DNA of 64,000 bases from Aradus depressus (lineage: Eukaryota > Arthropoda > Insecta > Hemiptera > Aradidae). The translations under genes and the position numbers were made by a program. The notes below the pieces were generated by a model. It was not told the origin of the DNA. It ran no database searches and saw only the letters and a program-made list of their open reading frames with translations. Positions 1 to 10,035 of this stretch are shown piece after piece (within the stretch, counting starts at the first letter, position 1; each line of letters opens with the position of its first letter). The stretch lies in assembly GCA_963662175.1 (NCBI GenBank), contig OY759217.1, forward strand, positions 7,628,562 through 7,692,561, written 5' to 3'.

Positions 1-153
1 ACTGTAATAGCTAACTGTGCACTTATTTGAAAACCAAGAAAATAAAATTAAAATAGAACTAAAAACTAACATTACAAGAAAACAATATAACAAATGTACA
101 ATATATAGCTATGTAGGAAGTTATTTAACCTAGATAAATGTCATGGATATTTG

Positions 154-540
154 TTATCTGAAAGGGATTAGCAAAGGAGAAAATTTGAAGTGTGTCTGGT
201 CGTTTAAACAATTCCCATTTTTTCGAGTCCTATTAATTTCTAGCTGTTCCAGGGAATCTAATGGTCTACTTTTTTCACATAAGTGGAGGTATTTTCTGCC
301 GGGTGTTTCGTTTAATGAGTGACCCATATCATTTATATGTTTCGCAAATGTCGATTTTTCCCCTTTCCTTACTATATCAGTTATGTGCTCTTTTATTCGT
401 TCTTTGAATTTGCGTCCCGATTGCCCCGTGTATACCCAACTGCACGTTTCACATTTGAGTTGGTAAACACCACTCCGGTCCTCTATTTTTATTATTAGAC
501 GAAGTATATTATTAGACGAAAGACAAAATTCTTAGGTTAA
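154..540 (-). pseudogene. Penelope-like element: GIY-YIG endonuclease C-terminus
   Basis: The minus frame is open from at least 489 to a TAA at 154-156. It reads GVYQLKCETCSWVYTGQ at 471-421, then SGRKFKERIKEHI, STFAKHINDMGHS and a C-terminal stretch containing LEQLEINR. This is the GIY-YIG nuclease module that follows the reverse transcriptase in endonuclease-bearing PLEs, where it nicks target DNA. The GIY motif appears as GVY and the YIG motif as VYTG. The frame stays open to about 522, but no reverse transcriptase is visible upstream, so this is a 5'-truncated copy. Family assignment is firm; activity is very unlikely. Confidence 0.85.
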
Positions 541-582
541 TATAAATATGCATGCCTGCCAAATATCTGAATTATTGTTGAA

Positions 583-650
583 CATTGTGCTGACGATGGC
601 GTAAGCCGAAACCGGTACACATTTAAGTATATGTTTGTGGAATTAGACAA
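583..650 (+). ncRNA. Hammerhead-ribozyme-like core of a PLE
   Basis: CTGACGA at 590-596 is followed by one unpaired T, a GGC/GCC stem II closed by a GTAA tetraloop (598-607), then GAAA at 608-611 and the self-complementary ACCGGT. That is the layout of the minimal hammerhead motifs known from PLE terminal repeats. Stem III is so short that such motifs probably work as dimers. Cleavage is untested. Confidence 0.6.
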
Positions 651-742
651 TATAAGTGTTCAAAAAAGTGTTTTATCTATCATTTTATTTTATTCATTAG
701 TATTTCCACTATATCAACACAGAACGCAAAAACTTTATTCGG

Positions 743-900
743 ATATTTCTTTAGGACCTTATAATGACTTGAGTGGATGTGTGTGTTGGAGGTGTTGAGA
801 ATTTGTGTCTAGTGTCACACAAATTCTCAACACCTTCACCATACACATCCACTCAGGTCATTATAAGGTCCTGAAGAAGAAAATAAATAGTTTCCGAAAC
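743..900. repeat. PLE-derived hairpin of about 56-bp arms
   Basis: Bases 753-808 are nearly the reverse complement of 816-872, separated by a loop of about 7 nt. The outer right side continues into CTGAAGA (871-877), a GAAA/TTTC stem and GAAA (896-899), a second hammerhead-like core. The left side holds a decayed mirror image. The arrangement is an inverted pair of PLE ends. Confidence 0.7.
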
Positions 901-1097
901 ATTGGCCAAATTTTGAATTTGAACTTCTACATTGAAAAGATACTATCGACTCTATTAATCATTATACCTAATCATATTACGATGTAGGTAAGTCAAACAT
1001 GGAGGTCGATCCTGGCTGAGAGGTTCAATTTTTTGGAAGTTTCAAAATTCAACTTGGTTCGCGAACATTTCTCAAAATACTTTTTTGAAAAAAAAAA

Positions 1098-1215
1098 ATG
1101 TCATTATGACTCATGTCTATATTGTCGCTTTGCTCGCTCTGCTGGACATAGAGTACGATTCTACTGTCGGAATTCTAAATTGTGCCTACTTATGTTTATT
1201 CACCTAGGTGTAACA
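1098..1215 (-). repeat. SINE1 3'-part fragment (degraded)
   Basis: Matches the SINE1 tail in reverse: ATGACTCATG, a decayed form of the stretch around the GAGCGCTC motif, TCTACTGT.GGA, CCTAAATT and TATTCACCTAGG follow in the expected order. The tRNA-like head is missing. Confidence 0.6.
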
Positions 1216-1440
1216 AACATTTATTTATTTATTTCTATTCTAGCGCCAACACAATATATAAAAGTTCCGCCCTGCTTATTCATTTTATAATTGTTGCTAT
1301 CTATTATTTAGAGAGCTATAGATTTATAGAGACGGACGGTCTGACGGCAGAGTTGTCATAAAGGTTCCATTATGCTGTGTTTGACCTAGGGAACCGTAAA
1401 AAGTACCTAGGTACTAAATATGCAAGGTTAATCAAAATTG
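1216..1440. other. Unassigned AT-rich spacer
   Basis: No coding or repeat structure that I recognise. Confidence 0.4.
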
Positions 1441-1477
1441 TTGAACTTCCAACAAATAAACACACAAAAGAGTGGGA

Positions 1478-1735
1478 GGGGGGTTCTCATAATGGAGTGG
1501 GGATCAGGGCAGAGTATTAAAAGTCCACTTAGGGCCAAGTTGGGGGAATAATGAGGCCAAGAGGGGGGGGGGGGGGGGGGGGGGCATCTTATAGAAGGGC
1601 AATAGGAGGGGGGGGGGGGGATCTTATAGGGGGGCAGTAGGAGGGGGGGATCTCGTAGAGGGGCATTAGGAGGGGAGGGATCTTTTAGGGGGGCAGTGGG
1701 GGGTTAGATGTGGCTTATCGTTGATAGGGGAGGGG
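1478..1735. repeat. G-rich degenerate tandem repeat
   Basis: Units of roughly 35-50 bp share the pattern ATCTTATAGnGGGGCA.TAGGAGGGG. They contain G-runs of 22 (1563-1584) and about 12-13 near 1608. It is a purine-rich minisatellite with several potential quadruplex runs. Confidence 0.6.
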
Positions 1736-1769
1736 AGTGTGGATCTTAAAAGTCTCGTTGCCCTACCTT

Positions 1770-1980
1770 AACTTTGGAACGAGTGGTAGTGCACATTTTC
1801 TTACCAAAATACTGGGTATATGAGAGTAATGCATTGACGTCAGCGGTTTTCTTTGTTACATTGTACAGCGTGATTCTGAGAGGGACTTTCTTATACCCAG
1901 TAATGCCAGTAAGAAATGAATTTGTGAGAGGAGAGAGAGTGATCTATTAAAGCGTGGTTTGTATAAGAAAGTCCTGTAAA
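1770..1980 (+). repeat. Family D repeat
   Basis: The segment with AATGCCAGTA.GAAATGAATTTG and GTGGTT.GTATAAGAAA.TCCTGT recurs near 33.9, 38.8, 44.2 and 46.5 kb. The two ends of this copy carry inverted ACTTTCTTATACC-like motifs, which suggests a MITE. Limits are approximate. Confidence 0.45.
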
Positions 1981-1996
1981 AAACAAATCACATTTT

Positions 1997-2563
1997 TTAT
2001 TTTTTTATTTTTTTTATTTACAAATAGCTATTTACAACTGTATACAAATAAATACAACAAGCAAATGTGCTAATAAAGAGGTAATGGCAATGTCATGAGG
2101 GGAGTAATCACCCAGTGGTGACACTCCCTAGTCACTGTTTTTCTCTCGTTTATAGCTAATCACTGTCACTGTCACTGCTTCTGCTCAGGAGGTCTCTAGG
2201 CCATTGACGTTTAAGCCGTCGTTGGGGAAGTATGGCAGAATGGAGGGCACGAGCTAGAGGATTATTGTGGGAACTAAGAAGGGAAAATAATTTTTCATAT
2301 TTGGATTTAGCGTCTTCAGTGATGAAAGGTACATTAAGGTCAGTGTGAAGGGTTTTGTTGGAGACGTAATAAGGAGCATTGGCTATTGTATGAAGGATTT
2401 TGAATTGAAGGGATTGGATGCGCTGGAGATTGGAAGCCTTGGCAGTACCCCATAGTTCAAGTCCGTAAGTCCACATAGGTTTGAGTATTGCGTTGTATAT
2501 AAGTCGGTTTGTTGTCAAAGTTAGTTTGGATCTTTTGTCTAGTAGTCTTAGTAGAAATTTATA
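1997..2563 (-). pseudogene. Jockey-type LINE: C-terminal part of reverse transcriptase
   Basis: The minus strand encodes KFLLRLLDKRSKLTLTTNR followed by AILKPMWTYGLELWGTAKAS, then NLQRIQSLQFKILHTIANAP and the YYVSN..LH.DL segment. This is the characteristic reverse-transcriptase 'thumb' and C-terminal end of Jockey-clade LINEs. The frame ends at 2156, after an Arg/Ser/Asp-rich tail, with a short 3' UTR and an A-rich tail (T-run on the plus strand) near 1997-2018. The copy is 5'-truncated at about 2563, so it lacks the catalytic core and cannot move itself. Clade assignment is by motif recall. Confidence 0.85.
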
Positions 2564-2797
2564 ACGTTACACATCACATATATTTTTTTTTGTCTATTTT
2601 GATTGTTCTTTAATAAAAACTACCATTAATAATTTTATAATTTTTTAAAATAATATATGTGTAATAAAATATGTGTAATAAAATATGTGTTTCAAAACGA
2701 CATTTTAGAAGGGTTTTAGACCCGAGACACCCTAAAGTGGCCTCAATAATAATAATAAACTGTCTTTATTTCTTTAAATACAAAACAGGTTATAGAT

Positions 2798-3052
2798 AAC
2801 ATTAAGACGTTGACTTAGTTTATTTTATCTGGGAGGTAGCGATGGTCCCGAGCCTGTACGATGTCAGGTACTCGTTAAAGACCCCTGCCCTAAGTGAACT
2901 AAAAATTTAAGGTAGACAAAATTTAGGACTCCCACAGTACAGTTGGGCTGATGTTCACCAGAGTGACGAAAGAGCGCTCTGGTAGTAGGCGATATGACCT
3001 CGTAGTTAAAGCCCGGGCATACGTCTTAAAACCTAACCTAACATTAAGACGT
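2798..3052 (+). mobile_element. SINE1 copy, 5'-truncated, with 13-bp target duplications
   Basis: SINE1 body and tail, missing the tRNA head, lie between two perfect copies of AACATTAAGACGT (2798-2810 and 3040-3052). The 3' tail is CCTAACCTAAC. Truncation plus a direct repeat is the signature of target-primed insertion. Confidence 0.8.
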
Positions 3053-3114
3053 ATACCCCATTTCATCTGGGACAGTTCAAAGGTTATAATTTATATTATA
3101 TGTATAGTCTATTT

Positions 3115-3496
3115 GAGGAGTTTGGAGCCAGAGCGGACCAACTGGTTGAAACTGAACATGTAGAAAATGGCATTTGAAAATTAAGTACATTTTGTTTATC
3201 TCCATAAATAGGCCACAAATATTTATTTATATTTGAAATTTTAGAATAGTATTGGATGAGTGATCCCTTTTTGTGTTCTATAAAGTTTTTGAAGGCCGTA
3301 TGATCCATTGTGACTTTGAAAATATATGCACAAAATACTTGTGTACTAAACTTAAAGTGCTGCTATCTATCACTGAAGTGAAGAAACTAAGTGATCCACA
3401 CTAGTTTTGAAAAAGGGAACCTATGCCAACATCAGGATGGTAATAACTCATTTTCCGAGAAATTGTTGGTTGGTCCGCTCTGGCTCCAAACTCCTC
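3115..3496. mobile_element. MITE of about 382 bp with 28-bp inverted ends
   Basis: GAGGAGTTTGGAGCCAGAGC and the next 8 bases (3115-3142) recur as an exact reverse complement at 3469-3496. No clear target duplication is visible, so the superfamily is unknown. An open minus frame inside (3308-3096) has no recognised motif. Confidence 0.7.
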
Positions 3497-3599
3497 ATAT
3501 ATAAACAAAATATTTAAGTAGCATAAATAATATATCAAAATAATCTGCACTTTTACATTTTAAAAATAAAATAATATTATTGGAATACTCTTTACTTAT

Positions 3600-3945
3600 A
3601 ATTTTATAATTTAGATCAGGTAGTGAATTTAAGTCAAAAGTGGTCTCAATTTTCATCCAATTTTGGTTAAAATCTGATCACATCTAAGTTAGCACATGTG
3701 ACTTCTTCATTCCAAATTCAAAGTCATTAGGGTGCTGTCACATTAGTGTAGGGCGCTCACAAACTTCCGATCACACACACCTAGACACACACACATACAG
3801 ACAGATATCATCCCGCAAATGGTCGAAACGTATTCAGGGAACCTTGATACATGAAATCGTTGTAAACTCGATCTCCGATTTTCGCACGATGTATTCGTTC
3901 TAGAGAAGTACCTACACTGCCGGTGATTCACCGACGATTTTTTTT
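3600..3945 (-). repeat. Family C copy with a family B end
   Basis: Reverse orientation. It carries the CGGTGATTCACCG hairpin and T-run (about 3919-3945), the ATCGTGCGAAAAT head, a GT-rich middle, and the GAAGTCACATGTGCTAAC-type block shared with copies at 23.6 and 28.4 kb. Confidence 0.55.
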
Positions 3946-3999
3946 ATTTCTAGAACTCCCACTTTTATGGAAAATTGTTTTTTCGGGGGTTGTAGTCCA

Positions 4000-4178
4000 T
4001 TTTTATTTTGGCACCACAGGGGCTGGCTACGTTACCGGATGGTTATTTACAAACATTTACATTGGTCCCCCCGGGAGAGGTTTTATCTATGAAATAAAAA
4101 TCTCCCCCGGACGGGATTCGAACCCATGTGGGACATCCTTGCAGGCTAAACCACACACTCCAGCCAGCACGGGCAAAA
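4000..4178 (-). repeat. SINE2 copy
   Basis: Reverse strand shows a Pol III B-box-like GGTTCGAATCC in a tRNA-like context, then CGTCCGGGGGAG and a hairpin with an AT-rich stem (ATTTTTAT / ATAAAA). The same order is seen at 38.55 and 49.35 kb. Confidence 0.65.
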
Positions 4179-4205
4179 AAATGTCCTAGTTTCTGTTTTG
4201 CATGT

Positions 4206-4275
4206 CTGCCTGTCTGGTTGAGGTTAGGTTAGGTTTTATGACTCATGCCCGGGCTTTAACTCATATCGCAAGGAT
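4206..4275 (-). repeat. SINE1 tail fragment
   Basis: GAGGTTAGGTTAGGTTTTAT followed by GACTCATGCCCGGGCTTTAA. Only the last 70 bases of the element are present. Confidence 0.6.
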
Positions 4276-4372
4276 AGGAGTTTTGTTAATCCTCCCCCTA
4301 ATCCCCTCTTTCCTTTAGACGATTTGACTGAAAATCAGTTTGTTCAATCTGGAGTTCAAATAGGTTCATAGT

Positions 4373-4713
4373 TAGGTTAAGTTTTATGACTCATGCCCGG
4401 GCTTTAACTGCGAGGTCATATCGCCTACTACCAGAGCGCTCTATCGTCACTCTGGTGGACATGAGCCCGACTCTACTGTGGGAGTCCTAAATTTTGCCTA
4501 CCCTAAATTTTTATTCACCTAGGGCAGGGGTCTTTAACGAGTACCTGACATCGTACAGGCTCGGGACCATCGCTTAACGTCCCATCCGAAGGACGGCGTG
4601 CTTAAGTTTATTTACCTCCCAGATAAAATAAACTAAGGGCCTCGGTCGGGCTACGAACCCACAACCTTGAGCTCAGAAGTCAAGCACGCATACCACTGAG
4701 CTACCGGCGCCCG
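4373..4713 (-). mobile_element. SINE1, near full length
   Basis: In reverse it runs from tail (TTTTATGACTCATGCCCGGG) to the tRNA-like head ending GGCGCC at 4707-4712. The A box (TAGCTCAGTGG) and a damaged B box are visible. Pol III internal promoters of this kind drive SINE transcription. Confidence 0.85.
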
Positions 4714-5690
4714 GTTGAGGAAGGGGCACGTCTATCGCTGCCATGACTCCTCTCTCTCTATGATAGCGCAGGTAGTTTGTAGGGAGGTTCACAGAGTGAG
4801 CTCAGGTCAGCTCTCTCCTGGCTACTGGCCAGCCCAACCATCTCCCAACTTAAAAAATAAATAAATTAAAATTCAGTTATTTTTATCTGTTTTCCTTATT
4901 TTAAATTTTTTTAGCGGATAGATTTTTCCAATACGCAGCACTCATCCTTTCCTTTTTAATTTTTTAAAATTTATTTATTTTTATTCATTTTTTTTTTATT
5001 GAAACATACTTTTTCCATTTCATTATAAAATATATCATTCTGAATTACAGAATCTAATTCGAGAAATGTAACAGAGCAGGACCCTATTTTATTTATGTGT
5101 TCTGTGTTATTTTATTTTTTCTTTATTTTATTTTTATATTTCACTTCGTTTATAACAGATTAGAAGTAGAAAAAAAAAGAAAAAAGAAAAAAAGAAGAAT
5201 AAGAACAAAATTAAAATGTACTGTACATGATTAGTTTATTTCACTAAACGTGCATAGTGATGATAAAAAAATTATATTATAAAAAATATATATAATAATA
5301 TTACGTCATTTCCTGTAGAAATTGTTTTAAGCTGGTCTTGTATAAAATTTGATTTCTACAGTAGTTTCCAAAATATATAAACTTTATGACATGCAATTTT
5401 GAAGACAGTGCACATAATATAAATAATAACTATGTAAGAAATATTTTAATTTGTTATTACTTTGGATTTCAACTAAAATATAATTCTGGGATGCCACCAA
5501 ATTTTCTAAATTTTCTATTATTTAATCCAAAGATATTTTTTATTTGGTTGACAGGGAAAATTAATAGAATATATTGTTTTTATTTTTTCTTAATCTACCT
5601 ACATTATGAAGATTTTCAAAAAAAAAAAAAAAATGAAATATGAAAAATCATCGAACAAAAATTCTATCACCAACTATTTCTTAAAATAAC
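4714..5690. other. AT-rich stretch without a gene
   Basis: Long A/T-rich runs (4850-5000, 5160-5215, 5580-5640) and no ORF with a recognisable domain. Confidence 0.4.
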
Positions 5691-5699
5691 ATGAGTCTC

Positions 5700-5975
5700 C
5701 TCTGTGGACACTCTTCTTTGGGCATTTAGTCCCTCTCCTGTTGAGGTTCAGGATCTCATCTTCTTCTCCACATCTGTCACACAATTCTGTCCTTGACTTC
5801 TATAATATGTATGTAGGTGTCCGTTGAATGGACAGTGTCCTATGAGAAGTCCTGTCAGTTTCCGAAACCCTCTCCTGTTGAGGTCCAGGATCTCATCTTC
5901 TGGTATTAGGATAAAACCTACATATATAAAATTAAGTGGAGTCCTACTTCCAAATATTACAGCCTGCTCCAAGCC
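5700..5975 (-). pseudogene. LINE relic: RNase H-like end and zinc knuckle
   Basis: The minus strand reads RKLTGLLIGHCPFNGHLH and then, after a frameshift, CDRCGEEDEILNLNRRG. These match the end of LINE polyproteins that carry RNase H: an LTG.L.GH segment followed by a CxxC knuckle. A 33-bp block (5732-5764) is repeated at 5870-5902, so both ends encode DEIL.LNRRG. The duplication and frameshift make it nonfunctional. Confidence 0.5.
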
Positions 5976-6064
5976 TACTTATATAAAAGGTTTTATATGT
6001 CACTTTCGGGTTTATCTTATTTTTATTTTTGTCTTTTTAGCTACGAGCTATCTTCAGGTTGGCG

Positions 6065-6229
6065 TCCTGTTCAGACCCCTACCCTAGGTGAATAAATCTG
6101 GGTAGGCAAAATTTAGGACTCCCATCGTAGAGTCGGGCTCATGTCCCCAGAGCAACGAAAGAGCTCTCTGGTAGTAGGAGATAAAACCTCGTAGTTAAAG
6201 CCCGGGCATGAGTCATAATAACTAACTAA
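6065..6229 (+). repeat. SINE1 3' half
   Basis: Begins in the GACCCCTACCCTAGGTGAAT block and ends in GGGCATGAGTCATAATAACT with an (ACTA)n tail. Confidence 0.7.
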
Positions 6230-6579
6230 CTATGATCAACACAAATTCTGAATTACTCGAAAAGTTGTAAAGACTGAGTGAATATGGGCGCGCTACACAC
6301 GTTCCTTCTGCCGATATTGCCAGATCGGTTACATGCGGCTACCGCTCCGCTACATTTAATTTGGGGATTTCAGACGTGAGCGGAAGGGACGGACACCTTA
6401 TAGAGCCAGGGTAGCCTCCCTGGTCTTAAGGATATTGGACGGATCTGTCTGACTGTTGGGGGCTAAGTGAATCACAGGGTGTTGGGTGGAGAGCATGGGG
6501 GTCATGTACTTTCCAATGTGGAGGATGGGAGGCTAACCGGAGTGAGACCTCACATTGTCCGAACTTGACTGAAGCAATG
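6230..6579. other. Unassigned spacer
   Basis: Short open frames only, with no repeat or domain that I recognise. Confidence 0.35.
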
Positions 6580-6894
6580 TAAAGCCTAGTCCACACGAGT
6601 AGAAATGTTGCGCGATTTTGGTCTCTGAGACGTGTCTCAGGTTGTCTACGAGACATGTCTATAGACCAATCCCCGTCTACGGGCCTGTTGCGAGACCAAA
6701 AATCGCAGGTCTAAAGTCTCCCGATCGGAATGGGAGACCGCATGCAACGTTAGACATATTGCGCAACATTTTGACAGTGTGGACGTCACTCGGCGTCTAG
6801 AGGCGAGACACGTCCCAGTCTGTCTCCAGCTTCCGAGTGGTGTGGTTCGGCTCTTTACAGTTATTTTCCAAAGTTTTACAGTTCTTTTGAAAAC

Positions 6895-7026
6895 ATGTGG
6901 TCTAACGAGAAAGTTTTAAAACTAATTGAAGATTACCATGCGTCTTATTGTTTGTGGGATGTTACGAGTCCCAACTACAAAAACCGGGTAAAAAGATACG
7001 TGGCCCTGGAATCTCCGGCTGCCTAG
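6895..7026 (+). pseudogene. MADF-domain protein N-terminus (Harbinger ORF)
   Basis: The 43-residue frame starts MWSNEKVLKLIEDYHASYCL and continues WDVTSPNYKNRVKRY. This is the first half of a MADF/Myb-SANT-like DNA-binding domain: a leading helix, the CLWD core, and Y.NR.KR. In autonomous Harbinger elements this partner protein binds the transposon ends and helps the transposase act. The frame stops at TAG 7024-7026 before the third helix, so it is a truncated relic. Confidence 0.7.
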
Positions 7027-7139
7027 GTCCTTCTGCGAGCACTTCGCGCGTCCACCAACGTTTACTTACGTTTTCGCATTCTTTCACTTGTAATTAGCAC
7101 TAAGCAGGAACTCATTCCACACAAAACAATGTCCTCCAT
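7020..7139 (-). pseudogene. Harbinger transposase N-terminal scrap
   Basis: From ATG 7139-7137 the minus strand reads MEDIVLCGMSS...RMRKRK, and a neighbouring frame continues KRWWTREVLAEGP. Basic residues followed by a WW motif are typical of the region ahead of the Harbinger transposase. At least one frameshift is present. It meets the MADF relic tail to tail. Confidence 0.5.
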
Positions 7140-7283
7140 GGTGGACTGCGAAGATGAGACTGAGAAATTCATATGGTAGTGTGGACGCTAGACGAGACAA
7201 AGAACGGTGTCTCTAGACCGTGTCTCGAGACCGCCTATAGACAAATCGCGCAACATGGTCTACTTGTGTGTACTAGGCTTTAA

Positions 7284-7312
7284 GCTTTAAGCCTAGTACA
7301 CACTAGTAGACC
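7284..7312 (+). repeat. Extra Harbinger terminal repeat
   Basis: AAGCCTAGTACACACTAGTA starts at 7289, mirroring the right TIR of the preceding element across AAGCTT. It may be the left end of a second, lost copy; I could not find its partner. Confidence 0.5.
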
Positions 7313-8050
7313 TGACTCAGGAGAGCTTCGGAGGCTGACCCACCTCAGCAGCGCCGCGAAAATCATTTAATGCTTTTCGCAGACATTCCGGTGAAAACTT
7401 CTCATCATCTTTCTGACCCGTTATAAAACTTCTCCTATACTTCGCATTGTTGGGAAGTAATGCCTATGAAAAATTAAATTAACTCAAATTAATTAGAATT
7501 TGAGAAAACAAGTGGGTTAGGTTGTCCCTCTTCGAAGAACACTGCTGGTAGACGACATTGCTTTCAATTTAAAAAAAAAATGTTATTGAACTTTTGTCAA
7601 GCTGTCTCTGTTTGATCTGCTCGTCTCTTTTTAACCTTCAAAATGATGTTCCACTCATTACTTTTAGAACATTGTCTGTGAATGAGAAGGGAACATGTAA
7701 TCACTATGACATAACGTCGGGAAAAATTGTCGGAAAAATGTGAGAAGTCAATACTTATTATATTTTTATGGAATGTGCGAATGACATTGCAATAATAATA
7801 ATTGTTTCCAAAGAGACGGCTAGGAAAGCAATAAAGTTGGTAGAATGTGATGAGAGTTGTCATGTGGGGGGGGCTGGTATGTAGAGCACTTTCATGTAGG
7901 CTACGTAGCTCTAGATTCATGTAGCCACCTCTTTCATGTAAGTGAGCCCCTCTCAGCCTCTGTTCTTTGCATTATGAAGAATATCACGTTACTCTGAAAA
8001 TATTCTATCAAAAAAGTTTCAAAAGTTCGTTCTCTCGAAATACCTCATTT
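7313..8050. other. Unassigned spacer
   Basis: No recognised domain. The 7860-7935 stretch contains several imperfect CATGTAG motifs. Confidence 0.35.
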
Positions 8051-8054
8051 TACT

Positions 8055-8530
8055 TCCCCAGATATGAAGTAGGTATAGAGAAAGTTATTTAATCGGTGAA
8101 AAATTCGATGCGGAGTTTTCAACAGAATTTCATGTTTTTCGACCTCCAGATTACAAATATAAAAAATAAAATGTCTGTCTGTGTTTGTGTGTGTAGGTGT
8201 GTGCCTGTTAACTTGATGAATCCCGACAGAATGAATGTATCATCACGAAATTTTTTATGTGAATCCCCAACCCTCTAACAACGACATCTATTGATTTTCA
8301 GCCAAATCCACCGAAGAAAATGGGGGATTAAATTCAAAATTTAATAACTGCCCATGTAATGAATTCATCGACATAAAATTTAATATGAGGATTCAGAAGC
8401 TGCTATGTAAGTCAACTATTGATTAATTATCGCAAACGGCCGATTGATTTTGGAAGGGGGAGCGAAAGTTAATTGATTAATTCGTTCTGGGGAAGTACAT
8501 TGTCGGTGAATCACCGGCGACTTTTTTTTA
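8055..8530 (+). repeat. Family B repeat, near full length
   Basis: It has the usual order: AAGTTATTTAATCGGTGAAA head, a TGTCTGTCTGTG GT-rich block, CCCGACAGAATGAATGTATC, and GAAGTACATTG with a CGGTGAATCACCG hairpin plus T-run (8512-8529). It belongs to an unclassified family with about 20 copies in the window. Confidence 0.7.
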
Positions 8531-8814
8531 TCCTGGATTCCATGTCAGCCTCCTGTCGCTGGTTAATCCAAGATATTTTATTGAAGAAGTACCTCCTATA
8601 TGCTAAGGGCAGATTGTTGATGAAGGCAGAGGGAAGGGGTAATCTCTACGACGGATGTCAAACGTAACACAATGGCAATTTGTAGTGTTAAACATGATTT
8701 TCCTGCATTTACTTCAAACATCAATTTTGGTGAGGTGTTGCTGCTGCACTGTGTGAGTATCTGTATGTGAAGCTAAATAGCGGTGTCATCAGCGTATGTG
8801 GCTAGGGGTTGGTG

Positions 8815-8826
8815 TGTAATGGGGGA

Positions 8827-8857
<31 letters not shown>

Positions 8858-9005
8858 AGACAGAGCCGGCCCGAGCGGAAAATCATTTATCCCGATGGAA
8901 TTTCTGTCATACAATCCTTAGGGATACTGTATATCCCTCCCTTCGACTATTTCACCGAAAAGTATGGCCACAAATTATCGTCCACTTCGCCCGCTTCACT
9001 AGCTT
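8815..9005 (+). repeat. G-tract repeat
   Basis: A run of 25 G (8827-8851) is followed by GCCGGCCCGAGCGG and, at 8991-9001, CCCGCTTCACTAG. A related arrangement is seen around the C-run at 28644. The tract travels with a repeat and is not an isolated homopolymer. Confidence 0.45.
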
Positions 9006-9179
9006 AGTTTACCTTGAGTCGAAAGTTTACATGAAGTATATAAGTGAGTGGCTAATAATGGCAGCATCGGCCACTTAACTGCTAGTAACCAATATTACAG
9101 AGGACACATCCAATTTCGTCAGTTTAGATCAAACAGTCACCGCCCCCAAGATATCAAGCCAAATTCCGTTTTCTCCGAC

Positions 9180-9262
9180 ACCCCTATCTGGGAGTTGAAA
9201 GTTAATTGATTCGTTCGTTCTGGGGAAGTACATTGCTGGTAATTCTCCGACCACTTTTTTAT
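9180..9262 (+). repeat. Family B 3' end
   Basis: GTTAATTGATTCGTTCGTTC, GGGGAAGTACATTG and a T-run, with a damaged terminal hairpin. Confidence 0.55.
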
Positions 9263-9465
9263 TTTAATTTGAAACATCAAATAATTACAGTGAAACCTCT
9301 CTACAACGGACACGGAAAGATGATGTATTTTTGTCCGTAATAGAGGGGCGTCCGTTCAGGAAGGGCAGAAAAATAAAGGAAAAATTATTTTCATACATTC
9401 TTTTATTATGTACATAATATGCAGGTACAGTATGGAAAAAATAAAAAAATAATACTTTACTACAT

Positions 9466-9537
9466 ATTTATGTATGCTACATATATGTATGCTACATATA
9501 TGTATGCTACATATATGTATGCTACATATATGTATGC
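9466..9537 (+). repeat. 16-bp tandem repeat
   Basis: About four copies of TATGTATGCTACATAT. The unit is nearly its own reverse complement, so it can form cruciforms. Confidence 0.8.
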
Positions 9538-9673
9538 AGTATTATTATGTAATTAGTTATTACTTATTATTTTTTTTATCGTTAATTTTCCTCTGTTTTT
9601 TTATATTGTAACATAGTCATTTTATGTTCTTGATGAATAATTATTTCGTTCAGTATGGCGAATCCCATTTTGT

Positions 9674-10035
9674 CCCCTTTATCTTTAGGTTTGGTTAGGT
9701 TTTATGACTCATGCCCGGGCTTTAACTACAAGGTAATATCGCCTACTACCAGAGCGCTCTTTTGTCATTCTGGTGGACATGAGCTCGACTCTACTATGGG
9801 AGTCCTAAATTTTGCCTACACTAAATTTTCACCTAGGGCAGGGATCTTTAACGAGTACCTGACATCGTACAGGCTCGGGACCATCGCTCCGTTCCGAAGG
9901 ACGGCATGTTTAAGTTTATTTTACCTCCCAGATAGAATAAACTAAAGGCCTCGGTCGTGTTTCGAACCCACGTTCTTGAGCTCAGAAGGCAAGCACGCAT
10001 ACCACTCAGCTACCGGCGCCCTCTCCTTTATCTTT
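9674..10035 (-). mobile_element. SINE1, full length, with 13-bp target duplication
   Basis: The SINE lies at about 9688-10022, reversed. CCCCTTTATCTTT (9674-9686) and CTCCTTTATCTTT (10023-10035) flank it, with one mismatch. It interrupts the pogo-like element, so it is younger than that element. Confidence 0.8.

Larger units (their letters stand above)
6583..7280. mobile_element. PIF/Harbinger derivative, internally deleted
   Basis: TIRs read AGCCTAGTCCACACGAGTAG at 6583 and the reverse complement of AGCCTAGTACACACAAGTAG at 7260-7279. TAA-like triplets flank both ends, which fits the 3-bp TTA/TAA target of Harbinger. Inside are MADF and transposase fragments facing each other. Subterminal GAGAC/GTCTC motifs are numerous in both arms. 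Confidence 0.75.

Noticed and set aside
4206..4225. Interstitial telomere from TTAGG units
   Set aside because: Only two units, always at SINE1 tails.
6426..6656. 76-codon minus frame with Arg-rich start
   Set aside because: It runs into the left TIR of the Harbinger element and matches no family.
8055..8530. Family B as a SINE with internal Pol III boxes
   Set aside because: The only B-box-like string (AAAATTCGATCC) is poor and there is no A box at the right distance.
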